Of a stretch of 64,000 nt of DNA, positions 29,593-37,990 are shown in pieces. Position numbers and translations under genes: made by a program. This DNA comes from Lycorma delicatula (Eukaryota > Arthropoda > Insecta > Hemiptera > Fulgoridae), in contig NC_134456.1 in the NCBI RefSeq assembly GCF_047948215.1, forward strand, positions 13,851,730 through 13,915,729. The letters are read 5' to 3'. The notes under the pieces are model-generated. The model made no database searches, was not told the DNA's origin, and was given only the letters and a program-made list of their open reading frames with translations. The stretch's first letter is position 1; the number at the start of each line of letters is the position of its first letter.

Positions 29593-32500
29593 TTTCTGGC
29601 AGTTTACACTGATAGCACTGACTATTTACACTTGTTTGATCTTGGTTGATGGTAGCACAATATATTTTATTTACAGGCAAGTGATGATAATCAGAGTGGA
29701 ATACATTTCTCAGCTGGGCCGAAACGAAGTACAAGTAGAGTTAGTATGTACAGTCGGTCACGAGAACGAACCATGTCTGCTGGGTCTTCTGCCAGTATTA
29801 ATGCCAACCTAGGCAGTGTACCTAACAGCTTGCACAGAGTGGGGTCTGTTACGTCTGTGCTTAAACGATTATTTTCACGTGATGGAAGTGCTAGTACTAC
29901 AGGTGCTGCTGTTGATGGTAGTAATTCTTTATTTATTTACATAGAAAATTATTTTTTTAATTATGTATAGCAATTTTTATAATGTAGTATGGCTATACTT
30001 AATGTAGCGATAGTTATTACATGATACAGCCAGATATATGTAATATCAGTCCAAAGTTATTTAACGATTTGAGGACTTGAATTTCATGTAAAAAGGCATC
30101 ACATGTTTGCTCTTAGTTAACATTTTGAAGTTTTGTCATGTGGGTTACAGATAAACTCTAAGAAATCTGTAAGTTTGATGTTTCAATTTAAAAAATTAGA
30201 AGTTGTAATTTATTTTGTTGATGCATTTTATCAGTTACTTTAATCACTATCAAAGTTATGTATTAAAAATAGTGTAGTTTAAGACATGCTTACTAAAAAT
30301 AATATTAGAAAATAAAAATTTCAAATGATTTATGATGCCATTTTAATGTTTTAGGAATATAATTATAATACACTTAAAAATAATAATGTTTGTAACTTTG
30401 TGATGTTGGATTAAAATACACCTATAAATAATAACTTTTATAATAAGAGTTAGTATTTCAAAAAGCAGTATTATTGATCCTTTCAAACAAAGCCTTCATC
30501 TTGAATAGTTTTGTTGTTGAATAAATTATTTTTATTAACCGTTGATATCTAGGAAGATAAAACTTGTATTTTAAATATAAAGCATACTCATTCGTCAAGT
30601 ATTAATGGAATTCTTACTAGTACTTTAAAAGAAATTGTAGTTACTATTATTGTCTTCCCTAGAAATTTAATTGACAAATCTTTCAACAATGAAATACTTC
30701 TCAGCTTCCTTAAAATTTTCCTTAAATTTTCCCGTAAAATTTCCTCCTTAATAAAGGTTTGGTTCTTAATTTACAAAATTATAAGCCAATTTCATTATTT
30801 TCCATATTTTCTTGAGTATTTGAAAAAAGTTACGAAAAATAGATTTTAATATTTTTTTAAATTGTTTCTTTCTTCATTAACTCAAAAAGCGTAATGTTCT
30901 AACTTTCAGTTTGGTTTTAAGAAAAAGCTGTTTACTGCCATTTCCCAGTTATTAGAAAATATCCTAAATTCCATAGATAAATAAACATCTAGTTTTTGCA
31001 ATCTCAGTATTTGTGCATGCTGTGTTTCACACGTAATTGTAATCAATCAAGATATAGCTTAAAGATAAATCCCTTAGAGGACTCCTTTTCTCTTCCCAAT
31101 CCTTTCCTTATCCTTAATTCCTTCTGCCTTGAATAAGTGTGTGGGAATTGGACTGTTGCCCAATTGAATTGAACTGTGGCATCATGCTGACAGCTTTCTG
31201 GTAACTAGAAGAGCAGCTACTTCTTTAGGGTGGGAACCATTATCATTAAAACTGTCCAAGTGCTCCATTTCCTATCCAGAGGTTGTATAAAAAACATAAG
31301 TAGTGGCTTTGATGCTATCAGGTAAAACCAAGCCTCCTGTTCCTAATCAATTTATAAAAGACCCAAATTAGTATACATTACAAAATACAGCCGCCGTATT
31401 AAAATTAATTATTGGAAAGATTTGTAAATACTTAACTGGAAAATTTAGATAAACTTAAATTATTAACTTTTTATTCATCTTTTAACAAAGTTACAGAATT
31501 TTAAATTGTATCTACTTTAAAAAGTTAATAGATATATATACATTTGTTCCACCAAATTATCCACAAAAAAAATAAAATTCTTTCCTCCAAAACTTAATTA
31601 CTTCACTACGAAGTGTAATATTAAATGGTCATAATCCTTACATGATTTTTTTTGTGTTTGGCTACTGCATGTGGGGAATTTTTTTTTTAGTTTTATTAAA
31701 TTGCTTTATTTTAGTTTCTTTCTATATTTTCCAATAAAACTGACATCAGTCCATTTACGCATAGATACATATTAATATAGCAAGAACTGTATTTTCCTGT
31801 TGTTACCTTTAGTGACTTCTGACATTTATATTACATCACACCATCATAATAAACTGTATTTCTATATAAAGTCTGAGAGACTAAACGATTAAGAAATAAA
31901 ATGAATAGAAATTTTTCTATTCATTTTTCTTTCCTATTAATTTTTTTCACTGTATAATATAATTGGACTTTTGGCGTGTTGAATTGGGTAAGATTTTATT
32001 TACTGTTTTTGTTATTTATTGATGTAAATTATGTACAAGTTTAAGTAAATTAACAAAATTTAATTAGATTAATGATTTTGAAGATTAAGCTTTAATTAAT
32101 TGATATGTACCTCAGCCACTAGTTTGGTTTTAAATGCAAATTAAGAAAAGTAAGGAAATAAAAGTTGTCCCAGACTGTCCTTCAGGCAGTCTCATTGTGC
32201 CCAGTTATGTGGCAACCAGACAGCTTTTAGATGTTAGCATGGCATCGTGCAGTCTCTGTGTAGAACTAGGGTAACAACTGACAGATCCCATGTTATCTAT
32301 CCAGGATAGAAGGGATTAAGTCAATGAAAAGGGGAAACCGGTATTTAATTCACAGATTAATTAAAAAATTTACATATGCAATGTATCACTCTGTAGATGT
32401 GTAAAATTTCAATAAAACCCTTGAGATTTGATATATAGGTGAGCATAATATAAAATACATATATTTTTCATAAACATTGGATTGGATCTATTAATTGAAT

Positions 32501-35500
32501 CATTTCTTCACAGAATTCAATCCTTCTGTCAGCATCAACCTCATTAAGTTCTTGATGCAGTTGAATTTTATTCAGAAAAAATTTATTCAATTTTAATGTA
32601 GTGAAAACAGAACATTAGATACCCCAGTTTCACAGGATATTTTATAAATTGAGCTTGAGGATTTACTACTTCACTTCCCAAGATTTCAACCAAAATTAAT
32701 TTGTCTAAAACTTTTTGCCCTGCATGTTTCTTATTGATGACAGATTCCGTTTCTTGGAATTTTTTTACAAGTTTTACTGTGTGAAACATTTTTATTTGGA
32801 TGCCGTTCATTAAATGCTTGAGCAGTTCTAGCAGATTTATTTTATCCTCTGTATTGCACGTAAAAGTTAGTTCAGTCCTTTCTTCCAGATTGTAAGTCAT
32901 TTTAGTGAAAAAATTTACTAATAACAAAAATGTAAGGCCAAATGGTAGAACAATAACACAAACAAATGCCAATTTTAACTAAACAACACAACAATGTAAA
33001 TAAAACATGATGAAATAAATATAATAAATACATTTTTGCCACTAATTACATACAGTATGAAAGAAAACAATTTGCAAAAATTTACAATAGAAATTAAGAT
33101 CTCAATAATTGTTAGAAAATTATTACCTGTTATAAGAATATAATCAATTTTTCAACATGTTCCCAGCAAAGAAGCACAGGTACCTTATTATTGGTTTTAT
33201 TGGCTAATCCTGTGTTTACTGTATGTTTTTTCAATGCTGGAGAAACCTGAAACCCCTATTTTAACAAGAATGGGTGATTTCAGACTTAATACTTTGAGAC
33301 ACTAACACTGTATCCCAACATAACCTAAAAAAAAACCCAAAAAAAACAAAAACATTTTTAATCATAACAGCAATACCAGTGAACCAATTTTTATTTTATT
33401 TGTACCAAATTACTTGTCATTCTGAGGGCCTTCTAATAAGGTGTCATAAGCTACATTGTCATCTCATATAAAAAAATAATTTTCAACCATTGAAAATTTA
33501 GAAAAAATTTAAGGGCAAAACTTTGTGGAAATAATTAAAAAAATAATTTTCACAGTTTTAATCCACAGATTATCATTATTTCTAATGGTTTAAGGAGTAA
33601 TGTCTAGTAATTTTATAGTTATTTTTGTTGGACTGAAATTTGAAAAAAGTACTACCCCAAATGGTTTTTCACACCTACCAAGCAAAGAAGTGGGTGAATT
33701 TTAATTTTCTTTGCACCAAAATTCATTATTTTTTCAGGTTGTAAATAATGTAATTAAATGTTACCATTGTCATTTAAAATGTTTGATTTGGGGTAGGTGC
33801 AGTGGAGAGGGTGGATTCTATCCCTTTGATAATAATTTTAAAAAGGTTCCCCTCGAGAATGGTGTACATGCCTGCAAACAAAAATACGATCGAACTGATA
33901 GCTGTTGAATAATAAATGTGGTAACTTTTCAATTGATCACCCAATATATTCACTGATTTGGATTGGTCAAAACAGACTGGTAAAATGTCATCACATTCTC
34001 TTGATCCACACCTCAGATTGTTTTCCTTAGCGTTGGATGAAGTTAGTCTATTCTGTATGTATTTGTTTACAAGAAAAGCTAACAGATCTTATAATAGCAG
34101 CTGCAGCAAATATTAAGAATAAATTTTAGCATACTAGCTTGCAGACAACCTTGAGAAGCATAGATTCATTCTTAATGTTGTATCCAATAGAATGGAGGCC
34201 ATGTTGAACAACTACTTTGAATATAATAATAAAGTCTTTATTAAATTAAGCAGTTAGATTTTTATTCTGTTTAAAATTTTAATGTTTTACCACCTTTTGA
34301 TTTTGAATTAAAATCAAATTTCTGAAACATGTATTTGTTTACCATTATTGACTTTTTCAGAATTATATCTTCAAATTTTGTTAGAAATTTCTTTCCTTGT
34401 TGGCGATTTAAAAAATTAATTTATGATAAATATAATTTTTTTTGACCCATATTATTTGATATTTTCATCAATTTTTTCTGTAACTAGAAATACAGTTCTG
34501 TGATTTAATGTATTCAACTCTTTAGACAAAAACACCTATACAAATCACCAGATTTGCCCTTAATTTCAATTTCTAAAATTTCATACGGTTTCCAAAAGTT
34601 CATTATAGTTTCATTTTATCCTTGGAGAGGAAATTAGGAAGAAATATTTTAATAACAGTAACTCAAAAACAAATCTCATTTTGAACATGTTTGTAGGGAC
34701 TCTTTTTCTTATTCATTTATGTCCAAGCCAATCATGAGCTACTGAAATATTACTATGCAATTTTTATGGATTTATTGAATACATTCCTTTTAACATTGAG
34801 TTTTTCTTAAATGAAAAAAATTACTTATTATTGTTTAATTTTCCTAGTTTTTTAGAAAAATTTTGAATTATTTTTACGGCATGTTTAAAATATAAGGGTA
34901 ACTATTATATCATTTACCACTAATCACTACTACTTCCGTCCAGTTACCAATTCTATGGGTATTTGTGCCTAACATTTAATCTTAAATTTTGTAGGCATAA
35001 CTTTATCAGATGAAGCTATTGATATATAGCCTGTCATCTCATTTGACATATATTTTGTCGTTGTACTGCTTGGAATATACTAAATGTATTAAAAAGAGTT
35101 TCAGATTAGATGGTGAAGATGATGAAAAATAAGATTCCCATGCAACCTGATTCTTCATTAATAGGATCAAACTATACAGTTCAGTTAATTGATTTCTTCA
35201 TGCACATAACTAAGTATTGGGAAGTAGAGCTCATTTAGGAAGCTTTTAGCCTTAATAAAAAAAAAAACAGAATCTTTATCGCATTATAATTAACTGAGCA
35301 ATATAAAATCATTGATTAGTAATGTGCTCCTTCCACCTTTATTAAAAATGTCTTGATTTCATACAGGAGTATGGAGGGATGTGCATACACTGTCTGGATA
35401 ACCCTTGAAGCTATTATATGTTATATGGGTGGAATTACTTGTCTCTTTCCAATGCATATCCTTCTGTTGATAGTTTTCTCAGACCAGTCATATTATTTTC

Positions 35501-37990
35501 CATATCCCAGACCATTTCTTCTACATTTTGGTTTCTGTGAATGTAGATAAGTCCTCATTAGTTCCGTGGTAACTCTAGGACCTAAAACCTTTTTTTGGAT
35601 AACATTCCTGATGTGATCTAGAGGGGGTAGTTGCCTAAGGCCTATCAAGGAATTATATTTCTCACCAGTTGACAATAAGCCTTAATGGTTGAAATCTATT
35701 GGGTATGGCTAATCTCCTTAAAATAAAATACAAATGTAATCTTAGTTTTCCACAACACTTGGGATATCTTAGGAAGTCATTTCCTGGAAAATTGAAGCGT
35801 GTAGAATGATTATAAAATATTCTAACACCAAAAGTCATGTTTATTTTAATTAATTTGTTGCCATGGATCACCATTTTAAATTAAATTGGGTGCAACCTTC
35901 TTCTCATGATCTTATGAACGTCATATTTTCATGCACCTGACAAACAGCATGCAGCTGAACTTTTCAGGGTGTTTGATTAATACTAGTTGTGCTATATAAA
36001 ACCGGTCTCAGTTGTCTGACACAGAATCTTATGACACATTCTATGTCAGAAGATGGTATGTTTGTTGTGCATGCATATTAGTTAAAGGTCATTGACTCAT
36101 TCATAAACCTTTAGACTTCCCCTCTTGATCAGTAAGTGTTTAAAGTTTGTGCTTCATGGTGTATTCAATTGAGTGGCATTTTCTGGTTGTAGAGGAATAT
36201 GTTCACACATCTTAAGTAAATTTGGTTCATGAAAGGTTTCAAGGGACATATCCTAGAAGTAATTTTCAAAAATTTTCAAAATCAGAAATTCAAGATTTAG
36301 TGAAAAAGCGAATAACTGGCTGTGTTACCAATGCGAAGAGATTGAAAAAACCAACTGTTTGAACTCTTGTTGAACTCAACTGCTTGAGACTTGTGATCAC
36401 CCTGATCTCCAGACTTATCGCTGTGCGATTTTTATCTCTGGGCCTAACTGAAAGAGATAGTCTACAAGAACAATCCACAGACATTGGAAGAGTTGAAAGA
36501 CAACATATTGATAAGAGGTTGCCAGGATTCCATTTGGAGAAATGCAGAAATTTTTTTGCACTTGATTCGCCGCTCTGAACTTTGTAGCGCATTTTGAACA
36601 TAGACTTTAAAATTACATTGCAACATTGAAAATATTACTTTTTTCATAACCACTGCAATTGAGAATCAATAAATCTCAGTAATTAAATATTACTTTTTGC
36701 TTTTCATTTAAAATTTTTATTTTCTGGGGCCGGTTTTATTAGGCTTAAACTGTATTTATAGTGTTTGAAAAATGTCAACCTCATTGGGTTTCAGAATCTT
36801 TTGGATATGAAGATAAACATCACAATGGAGATCAGCACTGTTTTTAAGAATATTTTGAAGCAGTTAGGTTGAAAGAGAACGTAGCTGTAGTCCACATTAC
36901 ATAAGTAGGAAACATTACAAAAAAGAAGAAACTTAGCTTACTTTAAATCCTTCAGTTTCCAGGATACTGATTTCTTGATAGTACAAGTATCATTCCATCA
37001 TACTTTAAGAAGTATAGTGTTCCATCTTATCCAAGACTCACCTAATCTCACAAATAATAGATATATTCAATTTTTTATCATTATGATCATCATCCTACCC
37101 AAAATGTTAATATTTTGCTTAAATTGTTATATATTTTTATTTCCTAGTTCCAAATTTTTAATATTGATTTTACATTAAAAATATATCAATAGGTAGGAAT
37201 ATGTTTGATGTAAAATCAAATTTATAAATATTAGTTGAAAAGTAGTATTAATAAATTTGGTAAAAACTTAATTTTTACAGGAACAAGTCCAACAAATGTA
37301 GCAGGTGGAGGAAAACTTCCTGTTAGTCAGAGTTCTGATAGTTTACAAACAAAATTTGCTGGCGGCGGAAGTATACGAATTACTGATCAAGTTATTGAAG
37401 AAGTAGATGAACAGCAGACTATAACATCTATGGGTCGTCCACCAGAACCAAGGCCTAGCGTGAGATCAATATTCCCTCCACATAATGAGCTACCGTTACA
37501 AAATTTTACAGCTCCAGGACACCCACCACAGTCGGCACCATTACCAGTTCCTCCTGGAAGATCAGCTACCGCTCATATGTCAGCATCTGCTCCAAATACA
37601 ACAGCAATACCACCCACTGCTCCGGCCTCACCGACTAGATCAAGTGTTACATATACTGAGGTGTTATCTGTTAAAAGTGCACCAGGTTTCGATAATAGTT
37701 CAGGGTTAGGTTCTGGTAGCGTCGGTCCGAATGAACATTATATGGATAATATCAGCTTAGCTTCGAGTACAGAAACATCAGAAGATGAATTTTCTAAACT
37801 TAGACAATCACGTCGACAAGAACGTCTTGGTATTCAGTATGCTCGTTCGATTAGTGCACAGCAAGGCGTTATGGGTGATGGTTGTAGTCCTCCTGAAAAT
37901 GAATCTCTGTTGATGGAATTAAGCAGTAATTCCAGAACTGGACTGATACAGCCTTCACCAAAATTAGGCAGTGACAGTTATTGTTCATGA
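1390..37990 (+). CDS. Best: Bestrophin chloride channel gene, 8 exons, 5' partial
   Basis: Bestrophins are pentameric Ca2+-activated anion channels in the plasma membrane; insect members include a swelling-activated chloride channel. Exons seen: 1390-1561, 15546-15675, 17777-18018, 18911-19051, 21585-21692, 24601-24822, 29677-29917, 37281-37990. They join in phase to about 654 residues plus stop. The pore neck motif IPLSFVLGF (I-x3-F-x3-F, matching I76/F80/F84 of human BEST1), [25 protein letters not shown] and the calcium-clasp stretch NPFGEDDDD are all present. The first incoming codon is split, so at least one coding exon (about 60 residues, including the N-terminus) is left of the window. 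The conserved body is followed by a tail of more than 350 residues, rich in Ser, Pro and Gly, as in long insect bestrophins. Which paralogue it is cannot be decided. The family assignment is very secure. Confidence 0.95.
3120..4620 (+). pseudogene. LINE reverse transcriptase remnant (3' half)
   Basis: Interrupted plus-strand frames resemble insect non-LTR retrotransposon reverse transcriptases. Pieces in order: DPSNYR then [20 protein letters not shown] near 3220-3310 (RT fingers); FVDF then ESYNSID near 3440-3470 (palm motif A area); and from 4114 a 74-codon open stretch with [13 protein letters not shown] and [13 protein letters not shown]. The last matches the C-terminal region of these ORF2 proteins that normally reads like LxFYGHxxRM. 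Many stops and frameshifts show it is dead. The element probably ends near 4600, just before a SINE. The exact clade is uncertain. Confidence 0.8.
4700..4790 (-). repeat. tRNA-derived SINE-like copy, family A
   Basis: Read on the minus strand it has an A-box-like GGGTAGCGTCTC and a B-box-like AGGTTCAACTCC (plus 4729-4740), about 30 bases apart, followed by aatggcatttttcat as in the other copies. It lies directly after the LINE 3' end. Confidence 0.6.
6191..6242. repeat. (TA)n microsatellite
   Basis: About 26 TA units without interruption in the long intron. The plus-strand open frame of 6091-6294 across it is an artefact of the repeat (YIYIYI). Confidence 0.95.
6300..6900 (+). other. Intronic DNA, nothing recognised
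   Basis: Slightly less AT-rich than its surroundings, with a 62-codon open frame (6469-6657) that has no family resemblance. It may be old repeat sequence; no call is made. Confidence 0.4.
6990..8770 (-). pseudogene. LINE remnant with endonuclease domain
   Basis: Minus-strand pieces form a broken endonuclease/exonuclease/phosphatase domain of a non-LTR retrotransposon. From 7987 down: a basic leader, then [10 protein letters not shown] (strand motif with catalytic Asn); from 7490 [14 protein letters not shown] (family GDFNxRxG, Asp now His); and near 7250 [11 protein letters not shown] with ISNLHFFL (family SDH, Asp now Asn). Two of the catalytic acids are lost. Upstream, 8040-8770 has polar or coiled-coil-like pieces ([20 protein letters not shown]) that could be a remnant ORF1. 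There is no reverse transcriptase here, so the copy is truncated. Confidence 0.7.
10690..10745. repeat. (TG)n-(CG)n-(CA)n palindromic alternating tract
   Basis: Fifty-six bases alternate purine and pyrimidine without a break: a TG run, then CACGCGCGCGCGCG, then a CA run. The whole is nearly self-complementary, so it could extrude a cruciform or adopt Z-DNA. Confidence 0.95.
11225..11320 (-). repeat. tRNA-derived SINE-like copy, family A
   Basis: The minus strand reads an AGATTCAAATCCC B-box (plus 11255-11267), preceded by a degraded A-box region. It lies close to a second copy in the opposite orientation. Confidence 0.5.
11345..11430 (+). repeat. tRNA-derived SINE-like copy, family A
   Basis: A-box-like ATGGTAGCATC at 11351-11361, B-box-like GGTCCAAATTCC at 11386-11397, then tcgggcttggcattattcat, the same tail start as in the 12.9 and 48.1 kb copies. 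Confidence 0.6.
12885..13040 (+). repeat. tRNA-derived SINE copy, family A (best preserved)
   Basis: It has a tRNA-like head (gctggcctcagtggtgtctc) and a perfect B-box GGTTCAATTCC at 12931-12941. A body follows (tggcattttcacacatgcta, then catctcatcctctgaagcaa) and an A-rich end. This arrangement is that of an insect tRNA-SINE. It does not fold as a complete tRNA, so it is not called a tRNA gene. The open frames of 12856-13188 that cross it are not genes. Confidence 0.75.
14764..15071. mobile_element. MITE-like foldback element with ~100-bp inverted repeats
   Basis: The left arm (about 14764-14866) and right arm (about 14952-15071) are reverse complements with few differences. Shared blocks are attcagcaatccaccacagt and tatcaatag preceded by cccttatg. 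The arms are joined by about 85 bp of AT-rich loop. There is no coding capacity. No target-site duplication is obvious by eye, so the superfamily is open. Confidence 0.8.
15546..15675 (+). CDS. Best: Bestrophin exon b
   Basis: The acceptor is a T-rich tract ending ttttttttag at 15545; the donor is GCAG|gtttgt after 15675. It has 43 codons plus one base, phase 0 in and phase 1 out. It encodes [20 protein letters not shown], then [20 protein letters not shown] and VEA, matching the cytosolic helices that follow the second membrane helix in bestrophins. It sits after a 14-kb intron. Confidence 0.95.
15676..17776 (+). other. Bestrophin intron (2.1 kb)
   Basis: Donor gtttgt, acceptor tttcag. It is AT-rich with no repeats that I recognise. 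The open frames at its edges (15664-15852 and 17748-17951, opposite strand) are read-through or antisense shadows of the flanking exons. Confidence 0.85.
17777..18018 (+). CDS. Best: Bestrophin exon c
   Basis: Acceptor tttcag at 17771-17776, donor CAG|gtatgt. The first two bases complete a Gly codon begun in the previous exon, then 80 codons. It holds [40 protein letters not shown] and IPLVYTQ, all strongly conserved in the family. Reading through the donor would add only ten residues before a stop at 18048-18050, so splicing is needed. Confidence 0.95.
18019..18910 (+). other. Bestrophin intron (0.9 kb) with (GT)n repeat
   Basis: Donor gtatgt, acceptor atatag. The only notable content is a (GT)15-like run at 18315-18344. 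Confidence 0.85.
18315..18344. repeat. (GT)n microsatellite
   Basis: About 15 uninterrupted GT units inside the intron. The minus-strand open frame across it encodes only a His-Thr run. Confidence 0.95.
18911..19051 (+). CDS. Best: Bestrophin exon d (transmembrane helix 3)
   Basis: Acceptor aatatag at 18910, donor CAG|gtaaat after 19051; exactly 47 codons, phase 0 on both sides. It encodes [20 protein letters not shown] followed by a variable polar loop and [11 protein letters not shown]. The hydrophobic segment and MGRQ match the third membrane helix of bestrophins. Confidence 0.94.
19052..21584 (+). other. Bestrophin intron (2.5 kb) hosting a transposase fossil
   Basis: Donor gtaaat, acceptor ctttgcag. 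Apart from the mariner-like remnant at 19.5-20.7 kb I see only AT-rich DNA. Confidence 0.85.
19495..20660 (+). pseudogene. Mariner-like transposase remnant, nearly full length
   Basis: Broken plus-strand frames cover a whole cut-and-paste transposase of the Tc1/mariner type with an N-terminal helix-turn-helix. From 19756: [20 protein letters not shown] and [12 protein letters not shown] (HTH). Near 20214: [20 protein letters not shown] (first catalytic Asp). Near 20360: [10 protein letters not shown] (second Asp). From 20444: [20 protein letters not shown] (third Asp of a DD-D triad). To 20650: [15 protein letters not shown] and YLAVSGDHF at the C-terminus. At least four frameshifts or stops interrupt it. 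The left edge begins near gggtgggccacaaaaacttc; matching terminal inverted repeats were not found at the right. Confidence 0.85.
21585..21692 (+). CDS. Best: Bestrophin exon e (calcium clasp)
   Basis: Acceptor ctttgcag at 21584, donor CAG|gtaggt after 21692; 36 codons in phase 0. It encodes [20 protein letters not shown], then [16 protein letters not shown]. The acidic cluster is the cytosolic Ca2+ clasp of the family. The position equal to Gln293 of human BEST1 is Ser here. Mutations in this segment in people cause Best disease, which underlines its conservation. Confidence 0.95.
21800..22145. repeat. GC-richer segment of unknown origin with hairpin
   Basis: This stretch is clearly less AT-rich than its surroundings and holds a perfect 12-bp inverted repeat (CACTAGGTGTGT at 22097-22108 and its complement at 22118-22129, 9-base loop). 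No coding frame on either strand is recognisable. It looks like an inserted repeat of an unidentified family. Confidence 0.4.
23815..24085 (+). pseudogene. Mariner-like transposase fragment
   Basis: The frame near 23840 reads [20 protein letters not shown] then KTWRTANSH, matching the catalytic-core segment (SDEAxFH-like, first Asp present) of insect Tc1/mariner-type transposases. Further on, frames read [11 protein letters not shown] and SSKMAVHP, the latter corresponding to the QQDGAxPH block that carries the second Asp, here damaged. Only the middle of the protein remains. Confidence 0.65.
24601..24822 (+). CDS. Best: Bestrophin exon f
   Basis: Acceptor attttattag ends at 24600; donor GGG|gttagt follows 24822. 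It has 74 codons, phase 0. The first part ([20 protein letters not shown], then [20 protein letters not shown]) is the conserved end of the bestrophin body that wraps round neighbouring subunits. The rest ([14 protein letters not shown] onwards) is variable tail. Confidence 0.92.
24984..25011. repeat. (ATT)n microsatellite
   Basis: About nine ATT units in the intron. Confidence 0.9.
26430..26530 (+). repeat. Dispersed repeat with G-run (copy 1)
   Basis: It begins aaagcccatcacggctagga, then a run of about 13 G, a GC-rich part, and ggggttgggatgg. The segment at 52345-52430 has the same layout (aaagcccaacagggctatga, G-run, gggttgggatg), so both are copies of one family. Confidence 0.55.
27125..27425 (+). 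pseudogene. LINE reverse transcriptase fragment (N-terminal part)
   Basis: Frames read [13 protein letters not shown] (family NYRPISLLxxxSK), [10 protein letters not shown] (family FGFRxGRST region) and [20 protein letters not shown], where RTs have the motif A block (xDxxKAFD). Heavily mutated. The C-terminal half of what may be the same copy lies at 28.74-29.00 kb. Confidence 0.5.
27515..28075 (+). pseudogene. Mariner-like transposase fragment (C-terminal half)
   Basis: Readable pieces across several frames: [10 protein letters not shown] and [20 protein letters not shown] (matching the FEDxxxxTVTV block), NKMVL where QQDGA is expected, [17 protein letters not shown] near 27862-27913 (family SPDLTPxDFFLW with the third catalytic Asp) and a decayed C-terminus near 28020. 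Not functional. Confidence 0.75.
28740..29000 (+). pseudogene. LINE reverse transcriptase fragment (catalytic core)
   Basis: The frame near 28766 reads [20 protein letters not shown], the hallmark GxKQGCxLSPLLF motif of non-LTR retrotransposon RTs. A shifted frame near 28879 reads [17 protein letters not shown], the motif C block in which the usual ADD has lost its first Asp. Dead. Confidence 0.75.
29562..29595. repeat. (AT)n followed by poly(T)
   Basis: About 11 AT units then a T-run, 80 bases upstream of the acceptor. The open frames across it are artefacts. Confidence 0.9.
29677..29917 (+). CDS. Best: Bestrophin exon g (Ser/Arg-rich tail)
   Basis: Acceptor atttacag at 29676; donor GATG|gtagta after 29917. 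It has 80 codons plus one base. It encodes a basic, Ser-rich segment ([20 protein letters not shown]) and a conserved-looking [14 protein letters not shown] patch. The SRSRER and KRLFSRD runs resemble basophilic kinase sites; that regulatory role is inference. Reading through the donor reaches a stop at 29968-29970. Confidence 0.88.
30750..31010 (+). pseudogene. LINE (jockey-like) reverse transcriptase fragment
   Basis: Frames read [40 protein letters not shown] and LNSIDK, matching in order the fingers region of jockey-type RTs (NYRPISLLSxxSKxxEK, QFGFRxxxST). It decays where the motif A block should follow. Confidence 0.7.
31075..31300 (+). repeat. Diverged dispersed repeat (copy 1 of inverted pair)
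   Basis: It contains ccttaattccttctgccttg and ggcatcatgctgacagcttt, resembling the reverse complement of 32155-32340 at moderate identity. No coding signal. Confidence 0.4.
32155..32340 (-). repeat. Diverged dispersed repeat (copy 2 of inverted pair)
   Basis: On the minus strand: cttaatcccttctatcctgg then gatgccatgctaacatc and gctgtctggttgcc, similar in order and spacing to 31075-31300. Confidence 0.4.
32380..32965 (-). pseudogene. Mariner-like transposase fragment (N-terminal part)
   Basis: The open minus-strand frame from 32972 down to 32583 includes [19 protein letters not shown] (HTH start, family YSxEERxELIxxY), [17 protein letters not shown] (family VxKFxETGSVxxxxR) and [11 protein letters not shown]. 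Past its end, frames read [20 protein letters not shown] (family LxEDDxDRRxEFCE), leading towards the catalytic core. The first 20 residues of the open frame are a chance hydrophobic extension. Not a host gene. Confidence 0.7.
36285..36665 (+). pseudogene. Mariner-like transposase fragment (C-terminal end)
   Basis: After a basic stretch, frames read [15 protein letters not shown] residues near 36400-36440 (third catalytic Asp block), then [19 protein letters not shown] near 36450-36510, the standard C-terminal segment of these transposases. The end region near 36540-36600 is frame-broken. Overlapping open frames on both strands are shadows. Confidence 0.7.
37281..37990 (+). CDS. Best: Bestrophin last coding exon (low-complexity C-terminus)
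   Basis: Acceptor atttttacag at 37280. The first two bases complete a Gly codon, then 235 codons and TGA at 37988-37990. The open frame begins before the acceptor, but the phase from the previous exon fixes the start. The protein is rich in Gly, Ser and Pro, with a proline-rich block ([12 protein letters not shown]) and an acidic/Ser patch ([20 protein letters not shown]) that look like disordered interaction or phosphorylation regions. No folded domain is visible. Codon use is AT-rich like the upstream exons. Confidence 0.9.

Larger units (their letters stand above)
24823..29676 (+). other. Bestrophin intron (4.9 kb) with nested TE fossils
   Basis: Donor gttagt, acceptor tttacag. It contains an (ATT)n tract, a G-run repeat (26.44 kb), LINE RT fragments on both sides of a mariner-like fossil (27.1-29.0 kb) and an (AT)n tract before the acceptor. 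In 25020-26430 and 29010-29560 I see only AT-rich DNA. Confidence 0.85.
29918..37280 (+). other. Bestrophin intron (7.4 kb)
   Basis: Donor gtagta, acceptor ttttacag. TE remnants: LINE RT (30.75 kb), an inverted pair of a diverged repeat (31.08 and 32.16 kb), and transposase fossils (32.4-32.96 kb minus, 36.29-36.66 kb plus). In 33000-35300 and 36700-37280 nothing is recognised. 35340-36280 is somewhat less AT-rich, with short minus-strand frames (35493-35874) that look like repeat sequence but match no family I know. Confidence 0.8.

Noticed and set aside
32583..32972. A 129-residue host protein with a hydrophobic N-terminus
   Set aside because: The body matches the helix-turn-helix part of a mariner-type transposase, and downstream frames continue it. 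The hydrophobic start is outside the homologous part.
33711..33908. 65-codon plus-strand frame with several Cys
   Set aside because: The Cys and His spacing fits no zinc-binding motif, and no splice or homology signal supports an exon.
35353..35874. Cluster of short frames on both strands as a possible gene
   Set aside because: No start context, splice sites or family resemblance; probably old repeat sequence inside a bestrophin intron.
37485..37709. Second open frame inside the last bestrophin exon
   Set aside because: It is an out-of-frame shadow of the real coding exon; its His/Leu/Gln-rich translation has no family features.
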